Positions 42,400 to 53,639 of a stretch of 57,120 nt of DNA are shown piece after piece. The DNA lies in contig CAMLMV010000041.1 of the NCBI GenBank assembly GCA_946481275.1, positions 1-57,120 of the forward strand, read 5' to 3'. The notes below the pieces were generated by a model. The model was not told the DNA's origin. It was given only the letters and a program-made list of their open reading frames with translations, and searched no databases. Both the position numbers and the translations under genes were made by a program. The DNA comes from an uncultured Massilia sp. GTDB taxonomy: Bacteria > Pseudomonadota > Gammaproteobacteria > Burkholderiales > Burkholderiaceae. Position 1 is the first letter of the stretch. Every line of letters begins with the position of its first letter.

Positions 42400-43609
42400 A
42401 GCGCGCGTAAAAACCGCGGCGCTGCTGGCGGCGGCCGGCCTCGCGGCGCTGGCCTTCATCGCCGGCCGTGCGGGCGATGCGCCGCGCATCCTCGTGCTGT
42501 ACGGTCTGGCGGCCGCGGTCCCGGCGCTGGTCCTGTGGCGCAGCCTGAATGCACTGGCCGCGCTGCGCCGGCTGCCCGCGTTCGAACCGCGCGCCGTGCT
42601 GAACGTCGAGCAGCAAAGCCTCGTCGACAATGCCCTGTCCCTGGAAGCGCGCCTGGAACACGCGCCGGTCGCGCTGTTCGGCATCGACGGGGACGAGCAC
42701 GTGCAGCCGCTGAACGCGAACGCGCGCAAGCTGGTCGCGCCGGGCCGCGCCACCGATGCCGCAGCCCTGTACCGCCAGCTGGCCGGCCAGCCGCACGGCG
42801 ACCGCACCCTGCTGCAGTTCGAGACCGAGCGCGGCACCGAACGCGCGCTGGCGACGGTGTCGATGCTGACCCTGCACGGCCGCGCGCAGCGTCTCGCCGC
42901 CCTGATGCCGGTCGAGAGCGAGCTGGAAGCCGAGGCCCTGAACGCGTGGCGCCAGCTGGTGCACGTGCTCACGCACGAGATCATGAATTCGCTGACGCCG
43001 GTGGCGTCGCTGTCGCGCACCGCGCGCGACCTGGTCGAGGAAGCGCGTCCCGCGCTGCCGGCCGACGTGGCGGAAGACCTGGTCACGGCGCTCGACGCCA
43101 TCGGCCGCCGCGCCGACAGCCTCGCCGGTTTCGTCGCCAGCTACCGCAGCCTGTCGAACGTGCCGGAAGCGCGGCCGGAACGGGTGCAATTGGCCGCCCT
43201 GTTCGCGCGCCTGGATGCGCTGGTGGGGCCCGACTGGCGCGCGCGTGGCGGCGACGTGGCGTTTACGGTCGAGCCGGCGTCGCTGGAACTGATGGCCGAC
43301 CCGGGACAGCTCGAGCAGGCCCTGATCAACCTGCTCAAGAATGCGTTCGAGGCCACGGGCACGGGCGGCCGCGCGCGCGTCGGCGCCCGCCTGGTGCGTG
43401 GCGCGCGCCTGCGCATCGAGGTGGACGACGACGGTCCCGGCGTGCCGGACGCGCTGGCGGCGCACATCTTCACGCCCTTCTTCACGACACGCAAGCAGGG
43501 CGGCGGCATCGGCCTCGCGATGGTGCGTCAATTAGTACATGGCAATGGCGGCACGGTACGTTACGCGCGCCCGGTGAGCCGCGGTGCGCGCTTCGTCATC
43601 ACGTTCTGA
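42389..43609 (+). CDS. Sensor histidine kinase
   Basis: The protein has 406 residues. Two N-terminal membrane helices (about residues 8-25 and 33-51) are followed by a cytoplasmic PAS-like part and a kinase core. The phospho-accepting histidine is in [12 protein letters not shown] (His196). The ATP-binding part shows [11 protein letters not shown] (N box), DDDGPGVP (G1), [16 protein letters not shown] (F and G2 boxes). There is almost no periplasmic loop, so it may sense the membrane itself, for example damage by the compounds exported by the adjacent pump. It forms a two-component pair with the upstream regulator. Confidence 0.9.
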
Positions 43610-43700
43610 ACGCGGGGCCGCGCACGCCTGATCTGGCTCAGTTCCGCGCGGTGCGTCGGGCCGTATCGTTGGCACGCCTGAATGTCATTCGGAGGCTGCC

Positions 43701-44765
43701 ATGTCGATACGCCATTGCCTGTTCGTCCTGTTGTTGCCATTCCTCGCCAGCGCGCATGCGTGGGCCGATCCGTTGTACACCGCGACCTTCCTGCCCGAAA
43801 ATTTCATGGCCTATGGCATCGGCAACGATGGCAGCGTCGTCGGCAGCGGCCTCGATGCCGATTTCCAGGGCCGCGCATTCGTCTGGAAAGACGGCACGAC
43901 GACCTTCCTGCCCACGTTGGGCGGCCCGTCCGCCTACGCGACCGCCACGAACGGCGGGGCCGTGGTCGGCGCCTCGCTGACCGGCGACACCACACGCGGC
44001 TTCATCTACCGCGCCGGCGGCATCCAGCCCATCGGCACGCTGTACGGCGGCGAGAGCGTCGCGTACGCCATCAATGCGGGCGGCCAGGTGGTGGGCGATT
44101 CCACGGATGCATCCGGCAACACCCGGGCGTTCCTGTACAGCGGCGGCACGCTGACCGACATCGGCACCCTGGGCGGGACGGATGCGCGGGCGCGGGGCAT
44201 CAACGACGCAGGCATGATCGTCGGCGGTTCCCAGCCCGGCCCGGGCTTTCCGGACGACGGCGCCCACGCGTTCCTGTACCACGACGGCACCATGCAGGAT
44301 CTCGGCACGCTGGGCGGCGGCTTCAGCTGGGCCGAGGCGGTGAACAATGCCGGCCAGGTGGCAGGCTACAGCCTGATCGGCGCCGAGGCGGTCTGGCATC
44401 CGTTCCTGTACAGCGGGGGTGTAATGCACGACCTCGGTTCCTTCGGCGGCGATTTCGGCGAAGCCCACGCGATCAATGCGGCCGGCGTGGTGGTCGGTTA
44501 TTCGAGCTTCGCCGGCGGCGGTTTCTCGCACGCGTTCGTGGTTGCCGACGGCAGCCTCGTCGACCTGAACACCGTCACGGAAGGCATCGGCATCCAGGTG
44601 CTCATGGATGCGGTCGGCATCAACGACGCCGGCCAGATCGTGGCCAACAGCTGCAACGATTTCGGATTTTGTGCGCCCGTATTGCTGACACCCGTGCCGG
44701 AACCGGCAGCGGCGCTGCTGCTGCTCGCGGGCATCCCGGTGCTGTTGTGGCGCCGTCGACATTGA
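43701..44765 (+). CDS. HAF-repeat protein with PEP-CTERM sorting signal
   Basis: The protein has 354 residues with a signal peptide. It contains about six HAF-type repeats, each with a GTLGG-like and a later AINxxGQVVGxS-like part, for example [18 protein letters not shown]. Together they probably form a beta-propeller-like fold. The C terminus [20 protein letters not shown] with a basic end is a PEP-CTERM signal, recognised by an exosortase for surface or exopolysaccharide-linked sorting. No exosortase gene is in this window. GGAGG stands before the ATG. Confidence 0.9.
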   Translation: MSIRHCLFVLLLPFLASAHAWADPLYTATFLPENFMAYGIGNDGSVVGSGLDADFQGRAFVWKDGTTTFLPTLGGPSAYATATNGGAVVGASLTGDTTRGFIYRAGGIQPIGTLYGGESVAYAINAGGQVVGDSTDASGNTRAFLYSGGTLTDIGTLGGTDARARGINDAGMIVGGSQPGPGFPDDGAHAFLYHDGTMQDLGTLGGGFSWAEAVNNAGQVAGYSLIGAEAVWHPFLYSGGVMHDLGSFGGDFGEAHAINAAGVVVGYSSFAGGGFSHAFVVADGSLVDLNTVTEGIGIQVLMDAVGINDAGQIVANSCNDFGFCAPVLLTPVPEPAAALLLLAGIPVLLWRRRH

Positions 44766-44802
44766 GGAACTGCTATGCTGGGTCCGGACCCGGAGGATAG
44801 CT

Positions 44803-46107
44803 ATGACCACGACGGATACGGCGGACCCGCACGCCATCGAACATCTCACATCGCGCCAGCGTGTGTTCGCGATTGTCGGCGCGTCGTCCGGCAACCTGGT
44901 CGAGTGGTTCGACTTCTACATCTATTCGTTCTGCGCACTATATTTCTCGTCCGCCTTCTTTCCGCAGGGGAACCCGACGACCCAGCTGCTGAACACGGCC
45001 GGCATCTTCGCGGCCGGCTTCCTGATGCGCCCGATCGGCGGCTGGCTGTTCGGCCGCATCGCCGACCGCTACGGCCGGCGCAACGCGATGATGATTTCCG
45101 TGCTCATGATGTGCGGCGGCTCGCTGATGATCGCCGCGCTCCCGACCTATGCCAGCATCGGCACGGCGGCGCCTGCGCTGCTGCTGGTGGCGCGCCTGTT
45201 CCAGGGCCTGTCCGTGGGCGGCGAATACGGCACCAGCGCCACCTACATGAGCGAGGTGGCGGAGCCGGGGCGCAAGGGTTTTTTCGCGTCGTTCCAGTAC
45301 GTGACCCTGATCGGCGGCCAGCTGGCGGCGCTGCTCGTGCTGGGCATCCTGCAGCTGTTCCTCACGCATGACGAACTGAAGGCCTGGGGCTGGCGCATCC
45401 CGTTCGTCGTCGGCGCCTGCGCCGCCCTCGTGTCGCTGTACCTGCGCCGTTCGCTGCACGAGACGACCACCGCCACCGAGCGCAAGAGCGAGGCCGCGGG
45501 CAGCGTCGCGTCGCTGCTGAAACACCACCGGCGCGCGTTCGTCACGGTCCTGGGTTTTACCGCCGGCGGTTCGCTGATCTTCTACGCGTTCACGACGTAC
45601 ATGCAGAAATACCTCGTCAACACGGCCGGCATGAGCACGGAGACCGCGAGCCGCATCATGACCGTCTGCCTGCTGGTCTACATGCTGCTGCAGCCGGCGT
45701 TCGGCGCGCTGTCCGACCGCATCGGCCGGCGCACGTCGATGATCGCCTTCGGCGCGCTTGCCGCCGTGTTTACCACACCGATCATGATGGCATTGCGTAA
45801 TGTCTCGAGCCCGTTGGCGGCCGGTGCCCTGATCGTGTGCGCGCTGGCGATCATCAGCCTGTACACGTCGATCGGCGGCCTGATCAAGGCGGAGATGTTC
45901 CCCGTCGAAGTGCGCGCGCTGGGCGTGGGCCTGTCGTATGCCGTCGCCAACGCGATCTTCGGCGGCTCGGCGGAATACGTGGCCCTGTGGTTCAAGCAGG
46001 CCGGCCACGAGCCGTATTTCTACTGGTACGTCAGCGTCATGTGCGCGCTGGCCTGCCTCGTCGCGATTCGCATGCCCGATCCGACCAAGGCCGGCCTTCT
46101 CAAGTAG
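44803..46107 (+). CDS. MFS transporter, metabolite:H+ symporter family (KgtP-like)
   Basis: The protein has 434 residues with 12 membrane helices. The N terminus [20 protein letters not shown] and the loop [14 protein letters not shown] are typical of the metabolite:H+ symporter group, closest by eye to alpha-ketoglutarate permease KgtP. A second conserved loop [13 protein letters not shown] lies between helices 8 and 9. GGAGG precedes the ATG, and a 12-base palindrome (GGGTCCGGACCC) lies just upstream. The substrate is probably a dicarboxylate, by inference. It overlaps the 3' end of the elaA gene by eight bases. Confidence 0.88.
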   Translation: MTTTDTADPHAIEHLTSRQRVFAIVGASSGNLVEWFDFYIYSFCALYFSSAFFPQGNPTTQLLNTAGIFAAGFLMRPIGGWLFGRIADRYGRRNAMMISVLMMCGGSLMIAALPTYASIGTAAPALLLVARLFQGLSVGGEYGTSATYMSEVAEPGRKGFFASFQYVTLIGGQLAALLVLGILQLFLTHDELKAWGWRIPFVVGACAALVSLYLRRSLHETTTATERKSEAAGSVASLLKHHRRAFVTVLGFTAGGSLIFYAFTTYMQKYLVNTAGMSTETASRIMTVCLLVYMLLQPAFGALSDRIGRRTSMIAFGALAAVFTTPIMMALRNVSSPLAAGALIVCALAIISLYTSIGGLIKAEMFPVEVRALGVGLSYAVANAIFGGSAEYVALWFKQAGHEPYFYWYVSVMCALACLVAIRMPDPTKAGLLK

Positions 46108-46561
46108 CGGGACGCACCATGTCGATGTGCATGATGCCGTCTTCGTCGTACGGTGCGGACACCGTGACGAAGCCGAAGCTTCCATAGAACGCTTCCAGGT
46201 GCGCCTGCGCGCCGATGCGGATCGCGTGGCCGGGATGCAGCCGTTCCGCGCACGCGATGCCTTGCGCGACCAGTTCGCGGCCGAGGCCCGTGCCGCGCGT
46301 GGACGGGCTGGTGACGACGCGGCCCAGCGACATCTCGTCGTATTTCGCACCCGGCGCCAGGCAGCGCAGGGTGGCTACCAGTTCGCGCTTGCCGTCGACG
46401 GTGCGCCAGCCGAGCAGGTGGTGCGCGCCCGGATCGAGGCCGTCGATGTCCGGGTACAGGCACGTCTGCTCGAGCACGAACACCTGCTGGCGCAGCGCCA
46501 GCATCTCGTACAGTTCGGCCGCCGTCAGGTCGGCGAAACCGCTCCACTGCCATTCGATCAT
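46100..46561 (-). CDS. elaA: ElaA-type GNAT N-acetyltransferase
   Basis: The protein has 153 residues from the ATG at 46561. It starts with the ElaA-like [20 protein letters not shown] and has [17 protein letters not shown], followed by the acetyl-CoA-binding segment [19 protein letters not shown]. The fold is a standard GNAT domain. Its acceptor is unknown. It follows the deacetylase-fold gene by 13 bases on the same strand. An acetyltransferase next to a deacetylase-like gene hints at a link, but this is only positional. Confidence 0.88.
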   Translation of the reverse strand: MIEWQWSGFADLTAAELYEMLALRQQVFVLEQTCLYPDIDGLDPGAHHLLGWRTVDGKRELVATLRCLAPGAKYDEMSLGRVVTSPSTRGTGLGRELVAQGIACAERLHPGHAIRIGAQAHLEAFYGSFGFVTVSAPYDEDGIMHIDMVRPAT

Positions 46562-46574
46562 TGTCACTCCTGAT

Positions 46575-47585
46575 TCAGGCCGCCGTCTCGAAACCTTCGA
46601 GCACGTTGACCACGTTGATGCCGAGTTCGGGCACGACCGAACCGCCTTCGAACACGAAGACGGTCGGCAGGCCGAGAAAGCCGATGCGCTCGCCGATGCG
46701 CAGGAAGTCGCCGCTGGAAAGGCCGAAGTGCGAGCGCGGGTCGCCACTGAAACCGTCGACGCCGAGCGACACGACGAGCGCCTGCGGCGCAAAGCCCGCC
46801 ATTTTCACGCAGGCCGTCTCCAGCGCGAGGAACCACTGCGCGGCGCTTGTCCCGCGCGGCAGCGGCACGTTCAGGTTGAAACCGAGGCCCGCGCCGGCGC
46901 CCGTCTCGTCGGCGTGGCCCGCATAGTACGGGTAGTCCGTGCGCGGCTCGGCGTGGATCGACGCGAACAGGATGTCCTTGCGGCGATAAAAGATGTCCTG
47001 CGTGCCGTTGCCGTGGTGGTAGCCGATGTCGAGGATGGCGACGCGCTGCAGGCCGTCGTCGAGCAGGTGCTGGGCGGCCAGCGCGGCGTTGTTCAGGAAG
47101 CAGGAGCCGCCGCAGTAATCGGCGCCGGCGTGATGGCCGGGCGGCCGCGTGAGCGCGAACGTGCTCCGCTCGCCCAGGCGCAGCGCGTGCGCCGCATTGA
47201 TCGCGCAGTCGGCGCCGGTCTTCGCGGCAGTCCACGTGCCGGCCGTCAGCGGCGTCGTACTGTCGAACGCGTACAGGCCGAGGCGGCCCGTAAAACTGTC
47301 CGGCTCGACGTCGCGGCGCATGCCCTGGCCGGGCCACACGGAAGGCAGCGGATCGCGGTTGGCGTTATGAGGGTCCTGCGAGAGCCACTCGTTCCAGGCG
47401 CTGCGCAGGAAGTGCAGGTAGCGGGGCGTGTGGGTGCGTTCCAGCGACGTCAGGGGCACGCCGTGCGGGGTGACGATGCGGCCCAGGCCGCGCCGCGTGA
47501 ACTCGTTCGCCACGACGTCGATGCGCTGGGGCGGTTCCGACGGCGTGGCGTGCTGCGCGTGGTGTTCGTTGAAGAAGGTAAGCAA
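46575..47585 (-). CDS. Histone-deacetylase/acetylpolyamine-amidohydrolase fold protein with altered active site
   Basis: The protein has 336 residues from a TTG (47585). It shows the family segments RPPGHHAGADYCGG (His151, His152), LDIGYHHGNGTQ and SLGVDGFSGDP, and ends FVFEGGSVVPELG. In active members the second motif reads D-x-D-x-H-H, with the second Asp binding zinc, and the last reads EGGY, with the tyrosine stabilising the transition state. Here these are Gly188 and Ser316. His190 and Asp277 remain. So it may be inactive, or work differently. It lies 30 bases after gshA on the same strand and just before elaA. Confidence 0.85.
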   Translation of the reverse strand: MLTFFNEHHAQHATPSEPPQRIDVVANEFTRRGLGRIVTPHGVPLTSLERTHTPRYLHFLRSAWNEWLSQDPHNANRDPLPSVWPGQGMRRDVEPDSFTGRLGLYAFDSTTPLTAGTWTAAKTGADCAINAAHALRLGERSTFALTRPPGHHAGADYCGGSCFLNNAALAAQHLLDDGLQRVAILDIGYHHGNGTQDIFYRRKDILFASIHAEPRTDYPYYAGHADETGAGAGLGFNLNVPLPRGTSAAQWFLALETACVKMAGFAPQALVVSLGVDGFSGDPRSHFGLSSGDFLRIGERIGFLGLPTVFVFEGGSVVPELGINVVNVLEGFETAA

Positions 47586-47615
47586 GGCGGCCCCGGTTCA
47601 GCCCGACCTGGCGGG

Positions 47616-49211
47616 TCAGCTGTTACGGCACAGTGTACTACTGTTATATGCCGCCACGAAGTCGTCGAAGGAACCGGTATCCGTCGCCTCGATCTGCGCC
47701 TGCTCGGCCAGCGACGCCCGCGCCATCTCGTCGAACAGGGCCGTCTCGGCCGGCATCAGCGGTTCGGTGCGGAACGCCTCGGCGTGCAGCTCGCTCTGGC
47801 GCAGGCCGAACTTCGCGAACGAGCCGAGCGTGCGCACTTCCTGCAGCACGCGCGCGGACGGCGTCTTATCCGGGTCCGCGACCTTGGCCTTCTGCGCGTC
47901 CAGGGCGTCCATGTGCGCGCCCTTGTAATTGTGCTCGTGGTCCAGCAGTTCCGCGATGGGACGGATGCGTTCCAGCAGCTCTTCCGCCCAATCCTTGAGC
48001 AGCACTTCGTGGTCGTTGCGCGTGAGGGTCAGGCCCGGGCGGCGGCCTTCCTTCACGGTGCGCGCGAAGTTGCGGGCGTGGACTTGTCCTTCCATCGCAT
48101 TGATCAGCGGGCTTTCCTCGAGGGCGCAGAACAGCAGGAAGGCGTCCAGGAAGCGGCCCGTCTCCAGCGCGATGCCGACCGGTTCGAACGGATCGACGTC
48201 CAGGCAGCGCACCTCGATGTATTGCACGCCGCGCGCGCACAGCGCCTGCACCGGACGCTCGCCCGTGCGGATCACGCGCTTCGGACGGATCGTCGAATAG
48301 TACTCGTTCTCGATCTGCAGGATGTTGGTCGACAGCTGGACCCACTCGCCATCCTTCTTCGTGCCGATCTCCGCGTAGGGCGGATACGGGCGCTTGACGG
48401 CGTCCATCAGCGACGTCACATAGCTTTCCAGGCTGTTCTCGTGCGGGCGCAGGCCGGACTGGGCGTCGTTCTGGTAACCCAGGTCGCTCATGCGCAGGCT
48501 CGTCGCGTAGGGCAGGTACAGCGTGTCGTCCGACAGCGTCTCGAGATTGTGGTCGCGGCCGCGCAGGAAGCCCGTCGACAGGGTGGGCGAGGCGCCGAAC
48601 AAATACATCAGCAGCCAGCTGTAGCGGCGGAAGTTGCGGATGGTCGCGATATAGCTCTCGGACTGGAAGTCGCGCAAGGCGTTGCGGCGTTCTTCCGTGA
48701 TGCCCTCGTGTTCCGCCAGCAGCTTCCACAGGTCTTCCGGCAGCGAATAGTTGTAGTGGATGCCCGCGATGCATTGCATGGCCTTGCCATAGCGCAGCGC
48801 CAGGCCGCGGCGGTACACGTGCTTGAGCATGCCGATGTTCGACTTGCCGTACCAGGCGATCTCGATGTCTTCCTCGGCCGGCAGTTCGCACGGCATCGAC
48901 TGGCTCCACAGCAGCTCGCCGTCCAGCTTGGAATACGCGTAGCGGTGGATCGCGTCCAGGCGGTGCAGGGCCAGGCCGATGTCGTGTTCGGCCGGGGTGA
49001 TGAATTCGAGCAGCGCTTCCGCGTAATCCGTCGTGATCTGCGGATGGGTCAGGGCCGAGCCGAGTTTTACCGGGTGCGCAGTCCTTGCCAGGTGGCCCTG
49101 GCCGTCGACGCGCAGCGTCTCGCGCTCGATGCCGCGCAGGCCTTGCAGGAGCAGGCCGCGGTGGGCATCGTCGTCCAGCAGGGCCAGGCGGCGGGTCAGT
49201 TGGTTCGACAC
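47616..49211 (-). CDS. gshA: Glutamate-cysteine ligase
   Basis: The protein has 531 residues from the GTG at 49211, chosen because AAGGA lies six bases upstream and the N terminus then matches GshA. It makes gamma-glutamylcysteine, the first step of glutathione synthesis. It is the E. coli type, with [57 protein letters not shown] and [13 protein letters not shown]. gshB is not in the window. It is probably co-transcribed with the downstream deacetylase-like gene. Confidence 0.95.
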   Translation of the reverse strand: MSNQLTRRLALLDDDAHRGLLLQGLRGIERETLRVDGQGHLARTAHPVKLGSALTHPQITTDYAEALLEFITPAEHDIGLALHRLDAIHRYAYSKLDGELLWSQSMPCELPAEEDIEIAWYGKSNIGMLKHVYRRGLALRYGKAMQCIAGIHYNYSLPEDLWKLLAEHEGITEERRNALRDFQSESYIATIRNFRRYSWLLMYLFGASPTLSTGFLRGRDHNLETLSDDTLYLPYATSLRMSDLGYQNDAQSGLRPHENSLESYVTSLMDAVKRPYPPYAEIGTKKDGEWVQLSTNILQIENEYYSTIRPKRVIRTGERPVQALCARGVQYIEVRCLDVDPFEPVGIALETGRFLDAFLLFCALEESPLINAMEGQVHARNFARTVKEGRRPGLTLTRNDHEVLLKDWAEELLERIRPIAELLDHEHNYKGAHMDALDAQKAKVADPDKTPSARVLQEVRTLGSFAKFGLRQSELHAEAFRTEPLMPAETALFDEMARASLAEQAQIEATDTGSFDDFVAAYNSSTLCRNS

Positions 49212-49299
49212 GAGGTTTCCTTTCTTATACTGCCATGAGACGCAGAGAGTAACCGAAATCGGCCGACCGCGCCGGGCAGCCCCTAATATGACATTGTAG

Positions 49300-51057
49300 T
49301 TAATGAACCAGATCAGGTTCCGGGACATTCTGCGCCGCGATCCAGCGGTCGACGCGCTTTTCCAGCACGTCCAGCGGCAGCGCGCCGTTTTCCAGTACGG
49401 CGTCGTGGAAGGCGCGCACGTCGAAGCGCGGGCCCAGCGCCGCCTGCGCCCGCGCACGCAGCGCGACGATGCGCAACTGGCCGATTTTATACGCCAGCGC
49501 CTGGCCCGGCTGGGCGATCATGCGGTCGACTTCGACCTCGTTGTCGGACGGCGGATTGGCCGTGTTCGCGTTCAGCCAGTCGACGGCCTGCTGGCGCGGC
49601 CAGCCCAGCGCGTGGATGCCCGTGTCGACGACGAGCCGCGCGGCGCGCAGCTGCTCGTCCGCCAGGCGGCCGAATTGCGAGAACGGATCGCGCATCAGGC
49701 CAAGCATCGGCCCCAGGCTCTCCGCGTACAGCGCCCAGCCTTCGCCGAAGGCCGGATACCAGGCGTGGCGGCGGAATGCCGGCAAGCCGTCGATGGCGTG
49801 GGCGCGCGCGACCTGCAAGTGGTGGCCGGGAATGCCCTCGTGCAGGGCGAGCGTCTCCACTTCCCACAGCGGCCGCGTGTCCAGGCGGCTCGTGTTGACG
49901 GCGAGGGCCGCGACCCGATCAGGCATGCCCGCTTCGTAATACGCGCCGCCCTGTGTGTCGGCCCCCGCCTGCTGCACGGGTTTGACGGCCAGTTCCTCCT
50001 GCGGGATCGTGCCGAACTGCGTGGACAACTGGGCCTGGACGCGCGCGATGGTGCGCCGGTAGCGGTCCAGCAGCGCGTCCGCGCTCGTCGGGAACAGGCG
50101 CGGATCGCTGCGCACGAACGCGACGAATTGCGGATAGCTGCCCTTGAAACCCGTGCGGGCGGCCGTCGCCTCCATCTCGGCGCGCAGGCGTGCCACTTCT
50201 TTCAACCCCAGCGCGTGGATCTCGGCCGGCGTCAGCGCCGTCGTCGTCGCGGCCTTGACGAGATACGCGTACCACGCCGCGCCGCCGGGCAGGCTGGCCG
50301 CGCCGATGGTCGTGCGCGCGGCCGGCAGGTAGTCGGTGCGCACGAAGTCTTCCAGCTTTTGCAGCGCACCTGACGCCGTGCGCAGGGCGGCCGCGCCGTC
50401 CGCCGCGAGTTGCGCGCGCGCCTCCTCGGCGATGGTCGCGGGCAGGCGCTGGAACGGCGCGCCGAGCGCGCCGTCCTGTACGTGCTCGCGCATGGTCCGC
50501 AACTGCGCGGGCAGGGCGGCCATGATGGCTTTCGGTGCCGTCCAGCCGGTACGAACCCCCTCGCGCATCTGCTCGATGATGCCGTCGACGTGGCGCGGCA
50601 GGGCGTTCAGGCGCGCGATGTAGTTGCGGTAGTCGTCTTCCGTGAAGAACGGCATTTGCGCGACCAGTTGCGGGAAGCGGATCTGCAGGCCGTCCTGGGC
50701 GCTGACCGGTTGCGGATCGAACGCGACGAACGCGGCGCGCGCGAGGATGCGTTCCTGGTCGCCCGTGAACAGGTCCCAGGAGAGGCGGTCCTGGCCGGCC
50801 AGCTGCGCGCGGTCGATCTGGCGCGCGAGGTCGAGCATGCGGCGCGCGTGCTCGATGGCGGCCGTCTGTTCCGCGAGCGAGGTGTCGGCGAGCAGCGCGT
50901 CGTAGCGGTGGTCGCCGACGCTCGTGGCGAATTCGGGCCGGTGCTTGAGGCGCCATTGCCAGTCGCGCTCGAACAGCGCTTGCGCCGGGTCGGCGGCGTC
51001 CGCCGCGAACGCAACGAGTGGTCCCAGCAGGATGAGGGTCGCGAACAGTCGACGCAT
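49300..51057 (-). CDS. DUF885 family protein, exported metallopeptidase-like
   Basis: The protein has 585 residues from the ATG at 51057. A signal peptide ([18 protein letters not shown]) precedes a long helical domain. The motif [16 protein letters not shown], of HExxPGHH type, is the hallmark of DUF885 and resembles the metal site of M3/M32-like peptidases. The C-terminal part contains [16 protein letters not shown]. It is probably a periplasmic carboxypeptidase-like enzyme, but its substrate is unknown. It is flanked by gaps of 88 and 70 bases, so it may be a single unit. Confidence 0.85.
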   Translation of the reverse strand: MRRLFATLILLGPLVAFAADAADPAQALFERDWQWRLKHRPEFATSVGDHRYDALLADTSLAEQTAAIEHARRMLDLARQIDRAQLAGQDRLSWDLFTGDQERILARAAFVAFDPQPVSAQDGLQIRFPQLVAQMPFFTEDDYRNYIARLNALPRHVDGIIEQMREGVRTGWTAPKAIMAALPAQLRTMREHVQDGALGAPFQRLPATIAEEARAQLAADGAAALRTASGALQKLEDFVRTDYLPAARTTIGAASLPGGAAWYAYLVKAATTTALTPAEIHALGLKEVARLRAEMEATAARTGFKGSYPQFVAFVRSDPRLFPTSADALLDRYRRTIARVQAQLSTQFGTIPQEELAVKPVQQAGADTQGGAYYEAGMPDRVAALAVNTSRLDTRPLWEVETLALHEGIPGHHLQVARAHAIDGLPAFRRHAWYPAFGEGWALYAESLGPMLGLMRDPFSQFGRLADEQLRAARLVVDTGIHALGWPRQQAVDWLNANTANPPSDNEVEVDRMIAQPGQALAYKIGQLRIVALRARAQAALGPRFDVRAFHDAVLENGALPLDVLEKRVDRWIAAQNVPEPDLVH

Positions 51058-51127
51058 CGTGTTGGCTTCCGGGTGGTGGACCCGAAATTGTAACAAAGGG
51101 AGAATCCGGGCCGCGCCGGGGACAACG

Positions 51128-51955
51128 TCAGCCGAACCGGCCACCGCTCACGCGTTCGATCGCGGCCAGATCCCGCCAGCTTTGCACGTCCGCGAAGCCG
51201 GCATCCGCCAGCAGCGCGCGCACGGCCGCCGCCTGGTCGTAGCCGTGTTCGAGCAGCAGCCAGCCGCCCGGCGCGAGGTGGCGCGGGCTGCCGGCGATGA
51301 TGATGCGCAGCGCGGACAGGCCGTCCGCGTGGTCCGTCAGCGCACCGGCCGGTTCGAAGCGCAGGTCGCCCTGGACCAGGTGCTCGTCGCCGGCCGCGAT
51401 ATAGGGCGGGTTGGAGGCGATGACGTCGAAGGTTTCTCCGGCGGCGAGCGCGTCGAACCAGCTGCTTTCCAGGAAGCGCACGCGCGCGCCGTTGGCGACG
51501 GCATTCGCCTGCGCGACGGCCAGCGCGTCCGGGCTGACGTCCAGCGCGGTGACGTCGGCATCCGGCCGCGTGTGCGCGACGGCGACGGCGATCGCGCCGC
51601 TGCCCGTGCCCATGTCGAGCAGGCGCGGTGCGTTCTCCGGCAGGCGTTCCAATGACAGTTCGACGATCAGTTCCGTGTCCGGACGGGGAATCAGCACGGC
51701 GGGGCCGACCCGGAAATCGAGGCCGAAGAATTCGCGCCTGCCGACGATGTAGGCGATCGGTTCGCCGCGCAGCCGGCGCGCCACGAGATCGTCCAGGCGG
51801 GACGCTTCGTCCGGCGTGAGCGCACGGTCGCCCTGCGTGATCAGCTGGACGCGGGTGAGACCCGTCGCCTCGCACAGGAGGATGCGGTTTTCCAGCGGGT
51901 CGAGCGGCAGGCCTGCCTGCACGGCCGCGATGGTGGCGCCGGGCTGGATGGTCAT
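51128..51955 (-). CDS. prmC: Release factor glutamine methyltransferase
   Basis: The protein has 275 residues from the ATG at 51955. It methylates the glutamine of the GGQ motif in release factors. The methyltransferase fold has the SAM-binding segment LDMGTGSGAIAVAVA and the catalytic NPPY motif in ASNPPYIAAGDEHL. The linker IPRPDTELIVE is typical. It overlaps the dsbB stop by one base (TGATG). Its target PrfA is encoded upstream in the same operon. Confidence 0.94.
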   Translation of the reverse strand: MTIQPGATIAAVQAGLPLDPLENRILLCEATGLTRVQLITQGDRALTPDEASRLDDLVARRLRGEPIAYIVGRREFFGLDFRVGPAVLIPRPDTELIVELSLERLPENAPRLLDMGTGSGAIAVAVAHTRPDADVTALDVSPDALAVAQANAVANGARVRFLESSWFDALAAGETFDVIASNPPYIAAGDEHLVQGDLRFEPAGALTDHADGLSALRIIIAGSPRHLAPGGWLLLEHGYDQAAAVRALLADAGFADVQSWRDLAAIERVSGGRFG

Positions 51956-52425
51956 CAGCGCGCGCGCCGCACCAGCACCCAGACGAGGGCCAGCGTGAGG
52001 ATCGTGAACCAGACGGCCGACCATTGCGGCACGTTCAGGCCGAACACGGTCTCCTGCGCCGCTTCGCACAGGCCGTCCGCCTGGAACAGGCCGGGCAGCA
52101 GGGTTGCGGTCGGGATCTTGTTGAGCGTCGTCTGCATCGGATCGATGCCGCACGAAAAGCCCGGGTGGGCCAGCACGTACAAATGCTTGCCGACATAGCC
52201 GAGACCGCCCAGTGCGCACAGCAGCGCGAGCCCGGCGCCGGCCTTGATCTTGTTGGCGAAGGCCCCGATCAGGCTGAAGATCGCGATGCCGAGGTACAGG
52301 TAGCGCTGGATCACGCACAGCGGGCAGGGCAGCAAGCCCTTCACGTGCTGGAGATACAGGGCCGCGCCGATCAGGGCGATGCTGACGGCGGCGATGGCGA
52401 GCAGGAGATTGCGGGACGAGGACAT
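51955..52425 (-). CDS. dsbB: Disulfide bond formation protein B
   Basis: The protein has 156 residues and four membrane helices. It passes electrons from DsbA to quinone. The first Cys pair is in LPCPLCVIQRY, and the second pair is in the second periplasmic loop (GFSCGID and DGLCEAA). All four cysteines needed are present. It is inserted between prfA and prmC, an uncommon place for this gene. Two disulfide systems, DsbB (oxidising) and DsbD (reducing), thus lie in the same window. Confidence 0.93.
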   Translation of the reverse strand: MSSSRNLLLAIAAVSIALIGAALYLQHVKGLLPCPLCVIQRYLYLGIAIFSLIGAFANKIKAGAGLALLCALGGLGYVGKHLYVLAHPGFSCGIDPMQTTLNKIPTATLLPGLFQADGLCEAAQETVFGLNVPQWSAVWFTILTLALVWVLVRRAR

Positions 52426-52489
52426 GGGCTTCCTGGTGGCGTTATCGAAAAGGGGATTTTCACTCTGGCAACTTAGGGCCGTCTTAATT

Positions 52490-53566
52490 CTAATCCCCCA
52501 GCGCCGCCAGTTGTTCGGCCTGGTGCTCGGCCGACAGGGCGTTCGTCAATTCGGCCAGGTCGCCATCCATGATCATGTCCAGTTTATACAGGGTCAGGTT
52601 GATGCGGTGGTCGGTCAGGCGGCCCTGCGGGAAGTTGTAGGTGCGGATGCGCTCGCTGCGGTCGCCCGAGCCGATCAGGCTTTTACGCGTGGCCGCTTCC
52701 TTGCTCTGCTGCTCGCGCAACTGCACGTCCTTGATGCGCGCGGCCAGGACTTTCATCGCCTGTGCCTTGTTCTTGTGCTGGCTGCGGTCGTCCTGGCACT
52801 CCACGACGATGCCGGTCGGGAGGTGCGTCAGGCGCACGGCGGAATCGGTCTTGTTGATGTGCTGGCCGCCGGCGCCCGAGGCGCGGTAGGTGTCGATGCG
52901 CAGGTCGGCCGGATTGATCTGCACGTCCTCCACTTCGTCCGCCTCCGGCATCACGGCGACGGTGCAGGCGGAGGTGTGGATGCGGCCCTGCGTCTCCGTC
53001 GCCGGCACGCGCTGCACGCGGTGGCCGCCCGATTCGAATTTCAGCTTCGAATAGGCACCCTGGCCGACGATGCGCACGATGACTTCGCGGTAGCCGCCCA
53101 GGTCGGACGCCGATTCCGACACCATCTCCACCTGCCAGCGGTTGCGCTCCGCGTAGCGCGTGTACATGCGCAGCAGGTCGCCCGCGAACAGCGCGGATTC
53201 GTCGCCGCCCGTACCGGCGCGGATCTCGAGGAAGATGTTGCGCTCGTCGTTCTCGTCCTTCGGCAGCAGCATCTTCTGCAGCTCGAGGTCCAGCTCCGCC
53301 ATGCGCGCCTTCGCCGCGTCGATCTCGTCCTGGGCGAATTCCTTCATGTCCGGATCGGCGAGCATCTCCTGCGCGGCGTCGATGTCGGCCTGCGCGGTCT
53401 GGTACTGGCGATAGACGGCCACCAGCGGGCTCAGTTCCGCGTGTTCGCGGTTCAGCTTGCGGAAGCTGTCCATGTTCGCGGTGGCGCCTTCGGACATCAG
53501 GAGTTCGTCCAGCTCGACGAGGCGGTTGGCCAGTTGGTCCAGCTTGGCCAGCATGGATGGTTTCAT
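52490..53566 (-). CDS. prfA: Peptide chain release factor 1
   Basis: The protein has 358 residues, the usual length. RF1 ends translation at UAA and UAG. The stop-codon-reading tripeptide PAT is in [10 protein letters not shown] and the GGQ catalytic motif in [17 protein letters not shown]. The N-terminal helical domain and the C-terminal [18 protein letters not shown] are intact. It lies 73 bases after hemA and 64 before dsbB. Confidence 0.97.
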   Translation of the reverse strand: MKPSMLAKLDQLANRLVELDELLMSEGATANMDSFRKLNREHAELSPLVAVYRQYQTAQADIDAAQEMLADPDMKEFAQDEIDAAKARMAELDLELQKMLLPKDENDERNIFLEIRAGTGGDESALFAGDLLRMYTRYAERNRWQVEMVSESASDLGGYREVIVRIVGQGAYSKLKFESGGHRVQRVPATETQGRIHTSACTVAVMPEADEVEDVQINPADLRIDTYRASGAGGQHINKTDSAVRLTHLPTGIVVECQDDRSQHKNKAQAMKVLAARIKDVQLREQQSKEAATRKSLIGSGDRSERIRTYNFPQGRLTDHRINLTLYKLDMIMDGDLAELTNALSAEHQAEQLAALGD

Positions 53567-53639
53567 AGTATTTTTATCGGAATGACAGCGGACAAGCCGC
53601 GGGAAGCGGCACGCGGGTACGGCGAAGGAGTGCAGGCCG

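Noticed and set aside
43670..43686. A second sigma-54 promoter (TGGCAC) before the PEP-CTERM gene
   Set aside because: The -12 element is missing: five bases after TGGCAC the sequence is AATGT rather than TTGCW.
44780..44791. Palindrome GGGTCCGGACCC before the MFS transporter as an operator
   Set aside because: Twelve-base GC-rich palindromes are common by chance in this DNA, and no regulator gene is adjacent.
46215..49238. A 1007-codon open frame on the plus strand
   Set aside because: It lies antisense to elaA, the deacetylase-like gene and gshA, which have clear family motifs. Its translation is rich in Arg and low-complexity; it is a shadow of high-GC codon use.
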